Below, piece by piece: positions 16,663 to 27,859 of a DNA stretch of 32,808 bases (its first letter is position 1; each line of letters opens with the position of its first letter). The translations under genes were made by a program, and so were the position numbers. This stretch comes from Armatimonadota bacterium (GTDB taxonomy: Bacteria > Armatimonadota > JAAZEB01): contig JACQGM010000167.1 of NCBI GenBank assembly GCA_016199585.1, positions 1 to 32,808 of the forward strand. Direction: 5' to 3'. The notes under the pieces were generated by a model. It saw nothing but the letters and a program-made list of their open reading frames with translations, was not told the origin of the DNA and did no database searches.

Positions 16663-17436
16663 ATGTTCGGAGGCACACGTGTTCGGCAGGCAGAGGAACG
16701 AAGGGGTTTCACCCTGATCGAATTGCTCGTCGTAATAGCTATCATAGCTATTCTGGCGGCGATTCTCTTTCCGGTCTTCTCCCGCGCAAGGGAGAGAGCG
16801 CGCGCGGCAAGCTGCATGAACAACATGAAGCAGCTCGGCACCGCGTGGATCATGTACATGCAGGACTACGACGCGATCATGAACGAGCAGGTGCGCACGT
16901 ACACGGGGGGGACGATTCTGAACATACAGGTCTGGCCCGTTCTCGCGCAGCCGTACATCAAGAGTTGGGACGTGTTCAAGTGTCCGACGTGGTCCTACCC
17001 CATGATCGTCTACACGGAGCCCCGGTTTCCGCAGTGGATCAGAAAGCCGATGAGCTACGTGTACAACAAGTCCTGCAAGGGCTACTGGAAGCTCAACCCT
17101 GCGTACGAGGGCAAGCAAGGGTTCTGCACGAACCTGAACATCGTGATGTACGATGCGCAGGTGGAGGATCCTGCCGGCACGATCTGGCTGGCGGAAGGCG
17201 GGTACAGGAACACCGGCCCGATCGAGGACCGCGTGATGGGCGTCTGGGGGCAGCTCGCCTACGAATGGCACAACGACTACCACAACAACACCTACATGGG
17301 CGGTAACTCCTCCTACTGGCGCCGCGTCGGCAACCCCCACTTCGACGGCTTCAACGCCACCTTCGGCGACGGGCACGCCAAGTGGGTGAAATGGAAGAGC
17401 GGTACGCCACGGATGTACACCATCGAAGCGGACTGA
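16663..17436 (+). CDS. Pseudopilin-like protein, prepilin N-terminal cleavage/methylation domain, copy 2
   Basis: [50 protein letters not shown]...; [32 protein letters not shown]; same length (774 nt) as copy 1. Confidence 0.92.
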   Translation: MFGGTRVRQAEERRGFTLIELLVVIAIIAILAAILFPVFSRARERARAASCMNNMKQLGTAWIMYMQDYDAIMNEQVRTYTGGTILNIQVWPVLAQPYIKSWDVFKCPTWSYPMIVYTEPRFPQWIRKPMSYVYNKSCKGYWKLNPAYEGKQGFCTNLNIVMYDAQVEDPAGTIWLAEGGYRNTGPIEDRVMGVWGQLAYEWHNDYHNNTYMGGNSSYWRRVGNPHFDGFNATFGDGHAKWVKWKSGTPRMYTIEAD

Positions 17437-17493
17437 TCGGTGTCGCGCCGGCACCCCTGCGGGGCGGTGAGCCCGAACCTCGTTCCGCGTCCC

Positions 17494-17523
17494 GAAGGGG
17501 CAGATCGCTTGGTCTGCCCCTTC
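17494..17523. terminator. Hairpin between convergent pseudopilin 2 and EamA genes
   Basis: GAAGGGGCAGA-tcgcttgg-TCTGCCCCTTC, 11-bp perfect arms; no long T tract. Confidence 0.55.
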
Positions 17524-17544
17524 CCGCATGCCTCACACCCCCGG

Positions 17545-17967
17545 CTACCGCCGGACGAGCCAGATCCCCACCACCACGAGCAGAATGCCGGCCACCCGCT
17601 CCAGCGTCACCCGTTCGCGCAGGACCAGGAACCCGAGCAGGGCGGCTACCACGGGAAACGTGCCGCAGAGGGGCACCACCTGCGAGGCCTTCCCCAGCTT
17701 CAGCGCCTGGAAGTAGGTCCACTGCCCCAGCGCCGCCGCGAGGAGGGCGCTGACCATGAAGAGCGCCGCCGTCCGCAAGTCGAGGCTGCCCAGCTCCTTC
17801 GCCCGGCCCGTGGCCGCCACCACGCCGCCCATGACCACCGCGGCCGTGATCCCGCGGATGAGCACGCCGATGGCCGGGTCAATCTTATTCGACCCGAGCG
17901 CGATCTTATCAATGATGGGGGCTCCGCCCCACAGAGCCACCGTCAGAGCGACGAAAATCCAGACCAT
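17545..17967 (-). CDS. EamA/DMT-superfamily transporter, half-size
   Basis: MVWIFVALTVALWGGAPIIDKIALGS... LGQWTYFQALKLGKASQVVPLCGTFPVVAALLGFLVLRERVTLERVAGILLVVVGIWLV; single EamA-like repeat, ATG at 17967. Confidence 0.82.
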   Translation of the reverse strand: MVWIFVALTVALWGGAPIIDKIALGSNKIDPAIGVLIRGITAAVVMGGVVAATGRAKELGSLDLRTAALFMVSALLAAALGQWTYFQALKLGKASQVVPLCGTFPVVAALLGFLVLRERVTLERVAGILLVVVGIWLVRR

Positions 17968-18055
17968 GCGCCGTCCCCCGCGGGAATACCCGCCATTTTC
18001 GGGACGTAGTGCGACAACGGCGCGCCGAATCCTGCTCGCGCTCCCGATCAACCTC

Positions 18056-18084
18056 TTGACACCCGGGCGCAAGCCGGGTATAAT
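18056..18084 (+). promoter_or_regulatory. Sigma70-type promoter of the MarR gene with an inverted repeat in the spacer
   Basis: TTGACA (18056-18061), 17-nt spacer, TATAAT (18079-18084); ACCCGGgcgcaagCCGGGT at 18061-18079. Confidence 0.7.
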
Positions 18085-18090
18085 GTTGTC

Positions 18091-18549
18091 ATGCCAAAGG
18101 TTAGTACCGCCAATGAAACGATGGAGATGGAGCCGCCGCTGCCGGAGACGCGCCTGGGCCGTCTTCTCTCCCTGGCGCAGAAGCACGCGTCGCGCTCCCT
18201 GCGGGCGGAGTTGGAGCCCTTTGGCATCACCCCGGTGCAGTTCGCCGTCCTCATCGAACTCTACTGCCGCGACGGGCTCTCGCTCAACTCTCTTTCCGAG
18301 CGGTTGCGCGCCGACCCCCCCACGATCAGCGGCGTCGTGGATTGCCTGGTGAGCGCGGGCTACGTGGAGCGACGTCCCGATCCGAACGACCGCCGCCGGC
18401 TCCGCCTCTTCGCCACCGAGAAGGCGCGGGCGATCGAGGACGAGCTGTACGCCGCCGACGCCCGGCGAGAGGCGGCGATGACGCGCCGGTTGGCGCCGGA
18501 AGAGCGGGAGGCGCTCAAGGAGCTCCTGCGCCGGGTGGTGGGCCTGTAG
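18091..18549 (+). CDS. MarR family transcriptional regulator
   Basis: ITPVQFAVLIELY...LSLNSLSERLRADPPTISGVVDCLVSAGYVERRPDPNDRRRLRLFATEKA: winged helix with DxR wing. Confidence 0.9.
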   Translation: MPKVSTANETMEMEPPLPETRLGRLLSLAQKHASRSLRAELEPFGITPVQFAVLIELYCRDGLSLNSLSERLRADPPTISGVVDCLVSAGYVERRPDPNDRRRLRLFATEKARAIEDELYAADARREAAMTRRLAPEEREALKELLRRVVGL

Positions 18550-18573
18550 CAGTGCAGTTATAGGAGAGTCATA

Positions 18574-21057
<2,484 letters not shown>

Positions 21058-21338
21058 GCCGCGCCCCGGCGCGCCCTGTCGGCGCCCCCATCTGAGGGGA
21101 GCCACCGCCCGCCCAGCACGGCGGCCGCCACCCGCGACAGTGACCGGGCCCGGCTTGCGCCGGGCAGTCGCTGAAGAACGTCCCTTGTCGTACGGCCCCT
21201 GCTCTGCACCCCGGCAGGCATCCGCGAAACTGCTCACCCCGGCACCGGCCACCCGAGGCCCGCTGAACCGTTGCCATCTGCGGCCTCCGCGCCCTCATGC
21301 CTCGCGCATGCGGGATTCCTGAGGATCGGCATCCATCG

Positions 21339-21367
21339 TTGACACCCCTTCTCCCTTCTGCTAGAAT
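21339..21367 (+). promoter_or_regulatory. Sigma70-type promoter for the AAA+ gene
   Basis: TTGACA (21339-21344), 17-nt spacer, TAGAAT (21362-21367). Confidence 0.65.
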
Positions 21368-21485
21368 CCCGATGGTGTACCCGGTGAGTGCGGCGGTCCT
21401 CTTCGTCTCATCCTGCCTGGTGGCTGCGCGTTGGCAGGTCCGCCTGGAGCCCCCCGGCTGCACCCGTGAGCGGAGGCATCACCCG

Positions 21486-23198
21486 ATGGAAACCACAACC
21501 CGGTTCCTGCCCGCCTGGGCGGAAGAGCTGCGCCAGAAGTACCTGGCAGGGGTTGCCAACACCTTCCTGATCCACTTCAACGTGTTCGACCTCGTGCCCT
21601 ACGAGAGCGACTACGTCTCGCTGAAGGACTTCTTCCATCGTTTCTTCGAGGGGAAGAAGGACATCATCGCCTTCTACAACGTCAGCGAGGGCCTGACCTT
21701 CGCCACGGATGAGATGCGGCGCAAGTTCTTCAGCCTGCCCGGGCTGCGCGACGAGTCGTACGCGGCCGGAATCAAGCCGGTGCCGAAGCAGGCGTCGGTG
21801 GTCCTCTGGCTCCTCGAGCGCGCCCTGCAGGCGCCCAAGGCGAGCATCGCCGTGGTGATTGACTTCCTGGAGACGGTGGCGCCGGCGGGGCAGATCTCCT
21901 TCCTCTCCGCCGAAGACCGCCAGAACGTGATCACCCTCCAGCGCTGGGCCTCGAACCAGTACCTGCTGGAGTTGTCCGACACCATCGTCATCACCATCGC
22001 CGCCAAGCTGGGCGACGTTCACGAGAGCCTCCGCTCGGCGCCGCAGGTGGACCTGCAGCAGGTGCCCCGCCCCGACCTCGGGGAGCGCCTCGCCTTCATC
22101 CGCTATCTCGTCGAGCGCCAGGGCGCGGCGCTCGCCCCCGACATGTCCATGGAGCGTCTGGCGGGCCTCACGGCCGGCCTGAACCGCCAGAACCTGGCCA
22201 ACCTCCACAAGCTGGCCCGGCGGGAGAGCAAGCCTCTCGACTACGAGCTGGTGCGCGACACCAAGAAGGAGATCCTCCAGGACGAATCCGCCGGCCTGCT
22301 GGAGGTGGTGGAACCGAAACACGGCCTGGAGAGCATCGGCGGCCTGAGCTACATCAAGGATCGCCTGATGAAGATCGCCCGCTACATGCGCGAGGGGAAC
22401 ACCAAGCGCGTGCCGATGGCCCTCGCCTTCGGGGGACCTCCCGGCACGGGCAAGACCGCGGTCGCCTTCGCCTTCGCCAAGGAATCGGGCGTCAACTGCG
22501 TCATCCTCAAGGAGTCGCGCGAGATGTGGGTCGGCTCCAGCGAGCGCAACCAGGAGTACGTCTTCCGCCTGATCGAGGCGATGGCGCCGGTGATCGTCAT
22601 CGTGGACGAGGCGGACCAGAGCGAGGGCGCGCGCGGCAGCATGTCCGACTCCGAGGTGGACAAGCGCCTCTGGGCGCAGAAGATCCGCTTCATGGGCGAC
22701 GCGGCGCACCGCGGGCGGATCATCTTCATCTTCACCAGCAACCGCCTCGACCTGATTGACGTGGCGATGAAGCGCCGCGGGCGCATTGACCAGATCATCC
22801 CCTTCCTCTACCTGGAAGACGACATGCGCCCCGCCATCTTCCAGGCGATCATGAGGCGGGAGAACATCCCCTACGATGTGAAGGAGTGGCCGCCGATCAC
22901 CGCCGCCACCGCGCGCTTCTCCGGCGCCGATATCGAGTCCGTCGTCCTCAACGCCGACGAGATCGCCGACGAGGAAGACGCTTCCGCCGTTACCGACCGC
23001 CACCTCCTCGCCGCCCTCGACGACTTCATCCAGGCGCGCAACGAGGATATGATCCGCTACATGGAGCTCCTCGCTCTCACCGACTGCTCCACCCGCAGCA
23101 TGCTCCCGGAATCGCTGCGCGACACCTTCGACCGCAACGAGGCGCTGGCCGAGCTGGAGGAGCTGCGCACCAAGCTGCGAATCGAGGGGCTGGTGTAG
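21486..23198 (+). CDS. AAA+ ATPase with degenerate N-terminal AAA-like half (Ycf46-like architecture)
   Basis: GGPPGTGKTAVAFAFA (Walker A), PVIVIVDEADQ (Walker B), FTSNRLDLIDVAMKRRGRIDQII. ATG 21486 with upstream GGAGG preferred over ORF-track start 21297. Confidence 0.82.
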   Translation: METTTRFLPAWAEELRQKYLAGVANTFLIHFNVFDLVPYESDYVSLKDFFHRFFEGKKDIIAFYNVSEGLTFATDEMRRKFFSLPGLRDESYAAGIKPVPKQASVVLWLLERALQAPKASIAVVIDFLETVAPAGQISFLSAEDRQNVITLQRWASNQYLLELSDTIVITIAAKLGDVHESLRSAPQVDLQQVPRPDLGERLAFIRYLVERQGAALAPDMSMERLAGLTAGLNRQNLANLHKLARRESKPLDYELVRDTKKEILQDESAGLLEVVEPKHGLESIGGLSYIKDRLMKIARYMREGNTKRVPMALAFGGPPGTGKTAVAFAFAKESGVNCVILKESREMWVGSSERNQEYVFRLIEAMAPVIVIVDEADQSEGARGSMSDSEVDKRLWAQKIRFMGDAAHRGRIIFIFTSNRLDLIDVAMKRRGRIDQIIPFLYLEDDMRPAIFQAIMRRENIPYDVKEWPPITAATARFSGADIESVVLNADEIADEEDASAVTDRHLLAALDDFIQARNEDMIRYMELLALTDCSTRSMLPESLRDTFDRNEALAELEELRTKLRIEGLV

Positions 23199-23222
23199 GA
23201 CTTGCGATTGCCGATTGATCCC

Positions 23223-23262
23223 GGCCCTTCGACGTACTGCCTGGGCCCTTCGACGTACTGCC
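23223..23262 (+). repeat. Two-copy tandem 19-nt repeat (21-nt period)
   Basis: ggcccttcgacgtactgcc at 23223-23241 and 23244-23262. Confidence 0.9.
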
Positions 23263-23320
23263 CGGAGCGCCCGAGAATCGGGCCGGTAGCCTGCCGGCGG
23301 TGCGTGGCTGGTGAAGAGCG

Positions 23321-23349
23321 CGCCCCCGGGAAAGGGATTCCCGGGGGCG
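23321..23349. terminator. Hairpin downstream of the AAA+ gene
   Basis: CGCCCCCGGGAA-aggga-TTCCCGGGGGCG, 12-bp perfect arms. Confidence 0.6.
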
Positions 23350-23445
23350 TTGCCGTCAATCCGTGCCTCAGTCCCAGAGCCAGAGGCGGTTGGCGGGGGC
23401 CTCCCATTCGGCGGGTAAGGGTCTCCGCTCGATAGTTCGGGACAC

Positions 23446-23469
23446 CGCCCGGCGATGAATCGCCGGGCG
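23446..23469. repeat. Compact hairpin in the AAA+/ATL intergenic region
   Basis: CGCCCGGCGAT-ga-ATCGCCGGGCG, 11-bp perfect arms; outer TCGGG/CCCGA could extend it to about 23437-23475. Confidence 0.7.
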
Positions 23470-23645
23470 TGCCCGAGCGACCGGACGGCCAACGCACGCT
23501 GATGGTGAAGGCCATGCGTCTGGGTCGAACTCCTCCGCGCGCGTGGGCGAGAGAATGGCACGCGCTCACAGGATACGACGGATCGGGCTGGAGGCACCTT
23601 GCCCACCCACCCCGCCCCCGCCGGTTCCGCTTCGGCCGGGGGTGC

Positions 23646-23948
23646 CTACGGCTCCCACAGGTGGGCGCGGAGATCCATGCGGCCCTCCGCATCGAAGGAG
23701 ACGCCCTCGGCTTCGAGGCGGCGGCGCTGCTCGCGCATTGATCCGGTGTCGGGACGGGGGGAGATGACGCCGCGCGAGGAGACCACGCGGTGCCAGGGCA
23801 CGTCGTGGGGCGCCCGGCGCATGGCGAAACCGACGGCGCGGGCGCGCCCGAAGCAGCCGAGCGCGTCGGCAATCTGCCCGTAGGTCATCACGCGCCCGCG
23901 TGGGATGCGGCGGACCAGCGCCCAAACGCTCGCAGGGAAGTCTTCCAT
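23646..23948 (-). CDS. Alkyltransferase-like protein (ATL; MGMT DNA-binding domain lacking the acceptor Cys)
   Basis: RIPRGRVMTYGQIADALG, ARAVGFAMRRAPHDVPWHRVVSSRGVIS; PWHRV in place of PCHRV. Confidence 0.9.
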   Translation of the reverse strand: MEDFPASVWALVRRIPRGRVMTYGQIADALGCFGRARAVGFAMRRAPHDVPWHRVVSSRGVISPRPDTGSMREQRRRLEAEGVSFDAEGRMDLRAHLWEP

Positions 23949-24036
23949 TCGAGCGCGGAGTGAGGATGAGCGGGTAGCGAGCGATGAATGACGGATGCCT
24001 CCGGCTCAGCGCCTCCGGCCCCCGGCGCGGGCGGGA

Positions 24037-24390
24037 TCACGCGCCCCGCGCGAGGGCGGCGACGGCCTCCTGCGTGTTGCCGTGGACGTCGAAGACGCGC
24101 GCGAGGTGCGTCATCTCGAGGGCCTTGGCGACCGCCGGGCTCAGGTGGACCAGGCGCAGGCTGCCGCTCGCCTCCACGACGCGGCGGCGGGCGCCGATGA
24201 GCGAGCCGAGACCCACGCTGTCAATGAACTTCACCCGCCGCATGTTGAGGAGGATGTGGCGGTAGCCCTCCTCCACCAGCGACGAGATCCGTGTCTTCAA
24301 GAGCTCGGCGGTCTGCACGTCCACCCGCCCGCGCAGCAGCATCTCCGCGATCTCGCCCGTCTCCTTCTTGACCACAATCTCTAGATCCAT
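24037..24390 (-). CDS. STAS-domain protein (anti-sigma factor antagonist-like)
   Basis: LRGRVDVQTAELLKTRISSLVEEGYRHILLNMRRVKFIDSVGLGSLIGARRRV (DSxGLGxL phosphosite-type motif). ATG at 24390 with GGGAG upstream. Confidence 0.85.
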   Translation of the reverse strand: MDLEIVVKKETGEIAEMLLRGRVDVQTAELLKTRISSLVEEGYRHILLNMRRVKFIDSVGLGSLIGARRRVVEASGSLRLVHLSPAVAKALEMTHLARVFDVHGNTQEAVAALARGA

Positions 24391-24833
24391 TGTCTCCCTC
24401 TCTACCCACTGCCCCCGATGACGGCGCGTGGCAACGCGAGGCCCCAACACCACCCGGGCGGCCATCGGGGATGAGAAACCTTACGCGGGCCGTGCCGCTC
24501 CTGCAACAGCCGCCTGGCGCCCGCGCGCGCATCCTGGAGTATCAGCAGCCTGTGCAATTAGAATGCCGTACCGGCGCCCGCGCCACGCAGCGCTTCCTTC
24601 AGCACCGGATCCCCGTCGGCGATTGGAATGGCGTGCGCCCCGGGCGCTCCTCGTCGCCAGCGCGGAGGGCAGTCCCGCTCTCCTTCGCCGAGCCGGCCGG
24701 GCGGTCCGCGCTCCTCGGCCGCGCGCCACCGCGCGAGGCTCATCGGCGAAGCTGGCAAGTCATTCTTTCCCGTTCCGCGATGGCCGAAACGCGCTGCGCG
24801 GCGGCGCCGCCCTTGCGGGGCGCTGCAGCGCGG

Positions 24834-24860
24834 GGCCGCCTCCCTGCCCGGGAGGCGGCC
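24834..24860. terminator. Hairpin downstream of the minus-strand operon
   Basis: GGCCGCCTCCC-tgccc-GGGAGGCGGCC, 11-bp perfect arms, 34 nt past the minus-strand stop at 24894. Confidence 0.5.
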
Positions 24861-24893
24861 GCCGCCCCGAGCGCTGCCGCGCCCTGCCTCGGG

Positions 24894-26000
24894 TCACCGC
24901 CGGGCGGGTGGCTGCGGAGCGCCGCCGCGGCCCGGCGTCGCAGGTCTGGGCTGGGGCGTGGGCTGCCTCAAGCGGTTGATCAGCATCTCGTACGCCCGGG
25001 CCGCCGGCTGGAACTCGCGCTGCTGCTCGGGCGTGAGCTGCCGCATCTGGCTCATGTAAGGCTGAGCGCGCTGTTGGATCATGGCGCCCACCTGCTTGCG
25101 CTCCTCCGGCGAGAGCTTGGCCACCCCGCGGCTGAGGCCCACCAGTTGCGCGGTGATACTCTGCACCTGCTGCTGGCGCTGGCGCGGATCCAGCCGCAGC
25201 AGGTTCCCGATCTGCTGGCTGGCCACTACTTGGCGCTGCTGCGGCGTCATCCTCGCCCACTGCTGCGCCTGGCGGCGCGCCTCCTGCGCCGCCACTTCCT
25301 CGTCGTCGGGCACCGCGCCCGCACCCGTGGTCGGTGCGCTCTTCAGTTGATAGACGAGTGTCCACGCCATGTCGAGCTGTTGGCAGAGAGACGTGAGGAC
25401 ATCCGGCAGCGGCGTGTCCGCCGCAGCGAGCGTCGCCTCGCCCTTCAGGTCCTCGGGCGCCTCGATGGAGACGTGCGCCATCTCTGCCACTGTGGCGATC
25501 ACGGCTGCCACCGGCATCGGGTTGGCAAGACTGAGCGACAGGCGGGGCAGGCCCATCGGCAGCCTCAACACGTCCGGGGCGAGCGGGCTCCCCTCCTTCT
25601 TGGGCACAATGACGAAGACGCGCGAGGCCGTGTACCCCGGCGGCCGCGCCACCGTCATCAAGGCGGTCTCAAAGGGCTGGTCGGTGAAGTCGGCGGACAC
25701 GCTGCCGCGCGGCTCCCCCTCGACGCGGATCGTCCATCCGGATTCCTTCGCCAGCGCCTCGATCACCGGCTTCGCCGGCACGTTGACGGCGCGAAGGGTG
25801 AGCTTCGTGCCGCCCTCGCTGGCAGACAGGATGAAGTCGTTGGCGGCGGCGGCCGCGCCTGTGGGCGCCGCCGGCTGCTCGGCTTTCGTCTCGGCGGCCT
25901 TCTCCGGCTGGACCGGCGGCGGCGCGTCACCCCCCTCGGCGGCACTCGCCGCCGCGGCGGCGCACAACAGCAGGGCCAGCAGCAGTGAACGGAGTGCCAT
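24894..26000 (-). CDS. Secreted protein with secretin-N/STN-like segments and a Gln-rich LTxxQ-like helical C-terminus
   Basis: Signal peptide; LTLRAVNVPAKPVIEALAKESGWTIRVEG and AAVIATVAEMAHVSIEAPEDL resemble STN/secretin-N repeats; LTPEQQREFQ in the C-terminus. Confidence 0.55.
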   Translation of the reverse strand: MALRSLLLALLLCAAAAASAAEGGDAPPPVQPEKAAETKAEQPAAPTGAAAAANDFILSASEGGTKLTLRAVNVPAKPVIEALAKESGWTIRVEGEPRGSVSADFTDQPFETALMTVARPPGYTASRVFVIVPKKEGSPLAPDVLRLPMGLPRLSLSLANPMPVAAVIATVAEMAHVSIEAPEDLKGEATLAAADTPLPDVLTSLCQQLDMAWTLVYQLKSAPTTGAGAVPDDEEVAAQEARRQAQQWARMTPQQRQVVASQQIGNLLRLDPRQRQQQVQSITAQLVGLSRGVAKLSPEERKQVGAMIQQRAQPYMSQMRQLTPEQQREFQPAARAYEMLINRLRQPTPQPRPATPGRGGAPQPPARR

Positions 26001-26027
26001 AGCGTCTCCCCCTTTCCGGTCTCGGAA

Positions 26028-26813
26028 TCAGCTCTGCTCCGGCAGCAGGAGCTGCATCAGCATCCGGGCGTTGCGGCCCGCCTGCCCCTGGTAGTGGTTG
26101 TTGAAGAAGGCGTAGGTCTCCTGCGTCTGCCGGGCCACGTCATGGATGCGGGGTACCCACTCGCGCAGCTCGGTCTCGGAATAGAGATAATCGTAGCGCT
26201 CCCATGCCTCTTCGTGCCGCCACCATTTCTGGGCATTGCGGCCATGGAACCGAAAGTAGCCGACCGACGAAGTCGCCACGGCCAGCGGAGGCATCAGCCC
26301 CTTCAGCCGGGGCTCGTCCACGCAGCAGTAGCCGAGGCCGGCCGCGCGGAGCAGGTCGAACGTCTCATCCCGCACCCACTCGCGGTTGCGGAACTCCACC
26401 ACCGTGGCGGTGCCTTGCATCCGGTCCGCCAGGGCCGCCACGTAGGCACGGTTCGGCGCGGAATTGCGGAAGGACCAGGGGAACTGCGCCAGCACGCACC
26501 CTAGCTGCCCGGCGTCGCGCAGCGGCGCCAGGGCCGAGACGAACCGGGCGAAGAGCGCATCGGCCTCGCCGCCGATCTCGTGCGTCAACTCCTTGCCGGC
26601 CTTCACCACGAACCGGAACTCCGGCGGCACCTTCTGCCGCATGCGAGAGAGCATTCCGGCGTCGGGCATGCGGTAGTAGGTGGTGTTGATCTCCACCGTC
26701 TCAAAGTGCCGGGAGTAGAACGCGAGCATCTCGCGCTCGGGCAGACCTTCCGGGTAGAAATGACCGCGCCAATCCTGGTAACTGTAGCCGGAGGTGCCAA
26801 CGTGGATGGCCAT
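26028..26813 (-). CDS. DUF72 family protein
   Basis: IHVGTSGYSYQDWRGHFYPEGLPEREMLAFYSRHFETVEINTTYYRMP... YAFFNNHYQGQAGRNARML. Confidence 0.92.
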   Translation of the reverse strand: MAIHVGTSGYSYQDWRGHFYPEGLPEREMLAFYSRHFETVEINTTYYRMPDAGMLSRMRQKVPPEFRFVVKAGKELTHEIGGEADALFARFVSALAPLRDAGQLGCVLAQFPWSFRNSAPNRAYVAALADRMQGTATVVEFRNREWVRDETFDLLRAAGLGYCCVDEPRLKGLMPPLAVATSSVGYFRFHGRNAQKWWRHEEAWERYDYLYSETELREWVPRIHDVARQTQETYAFFNNHYQGQAGRNARMLMQLLLPEQS

Positions 26814-26881
26814 TCCCGCTTCATGCCCCTCCATCCAGTATAGCACCGCGCCGGGCGGGCGTCAACGGTCACTGTTTCAGA

Positions 26882-27820
26882 TTATCGCGTGGGGGTGCGC
26901 GCGGCGAATGCCAGCGTCTCCGCCAGGGAGCGCACGCCGGCGGTGGCGCCCATGGCGGTGACGGACATCGCGCCCACGGCGTTGGCCAGGCGCGCCGAGT
27001 CTCTCAGGCCCATTCCCTTGACGATGCCGGCCAGCAAGCCGGCGACCCAGCAGTCGCCCGCGCCGGTGGCGTCCACGGCATCCACCCGGAACGGCGGCAG
27101 GAGGTGCTCCTCCGCGGCGGAGCGCACGTAGCACCCCTGGTCGCCCATCTTGATGCCGACCACCTTCACGCCGGCCGCGAGGAGGACGCGGGCGATGGCA
27201 TCCGGCTCGCGCTCGCCGGTGATCATGCGCGCCTCCTCCAGGCTGGGCACGCAGTAATCCGCCCAGGGAAGCGCGGGGGCGAGGATGTCCATCCATCCCC
27301 CCCGGCTGTTCCAGGCGGTATCCACGCAGGTGGTGACGCCTCGCTCGCGCGCCCGGCGCAGCACGCCCGCCAGCGGCTCGCCGTCCAGGCGCGGGATCAG
27401 GAACGCCGACCCGACGTGGAGCACCCGCGCTCTCTCCACCAGCCCGAAGTCCACGTCCTCGGCCACCAGCTCGGCGTTGGCGCCCAGGTAGTGGATGAAG
27501 GATCGCTCCCCGGTCTCGGAGACGCAGACCATGGTGGCGGAGGTGTTGCGGCCCGGGTGCCGGCGCACGCCGTCCGTCCCCACCCCCACCCGCTGCAGGG
27601 CGGCGACCATGAAGTCGCCGAAGGGATCCTGGCCCACCTTGCCGATCACGGCGGCCTCGATGCCGAGGCGAGAGAGGCCGATCCCGGTGTTGACGGCGCA
27701 CCCGCCGGTGTGCAGCTCCATCTGCTCCACCAGGACCAGCCTCCCCTCCTCGGGCCAGTGATTCACGGGCTTGGCTACCACGTCGGCGACCAGAATGCCC
27801 AGGCAGACGATCTCACTCAT
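26882..27820 (-). CDS. PfkB family (ribokinase-like) carbohydrate kinase
   Basis: HTGGCAVNTGIGLSRLG, GKVGQDPFGDFM, C-terminal VDAVDATGAGDCWVAGLLAGI anion-hole motif. Confidence 0.92.
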   Translation of the reverse strand: MSEIVCLGILVADVVAKPVNHWPEEGRLVLVEQMELHTGGCAVNTGIGLSRLGIEAAVIGKVGQDPFGDFMVAALQRVGVGTDGVRRHPGRNTSATMVCVSETGERSFIHYLGANAELVAEDVDFGLVERARVLHVGSAFLIPRLDGEPLAGVLRRARERGVTTCVDTAWNSRGGWMDILAPALPWADYCVPSLEEARMITGEREPDAIARVLLAAGVKVVGIKMGDQGCYVRSAAEEHLLPPFRVDAVDATGAGDCWVAGLLAGIVKGMGLRDSARLANAVGAMSVTAMGATAGVRSLAETLAFAARTPTR

Positions 27821-27859
27821 CGCACACCTCCATGACGCGGGAACCCGCTGCGGCCTTCT

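Noticed and set aside
21408-23606. 732-aa minus-strand ORF antisense to the AAA+ gene
   Set aside because: Shadow ORF antisense to an intact AAA+ domain; no recognisable motifs.
24558-24758. 66-aa minus-strand ORF with a partly protein-like tail (HAIPIADGDPVLKEALRGAGAGTAF)
   Set aside because: N-terminal half is low-complexity R/P-rich and no family is recognised; possibly a gene remnant, insufficient evidence to call.
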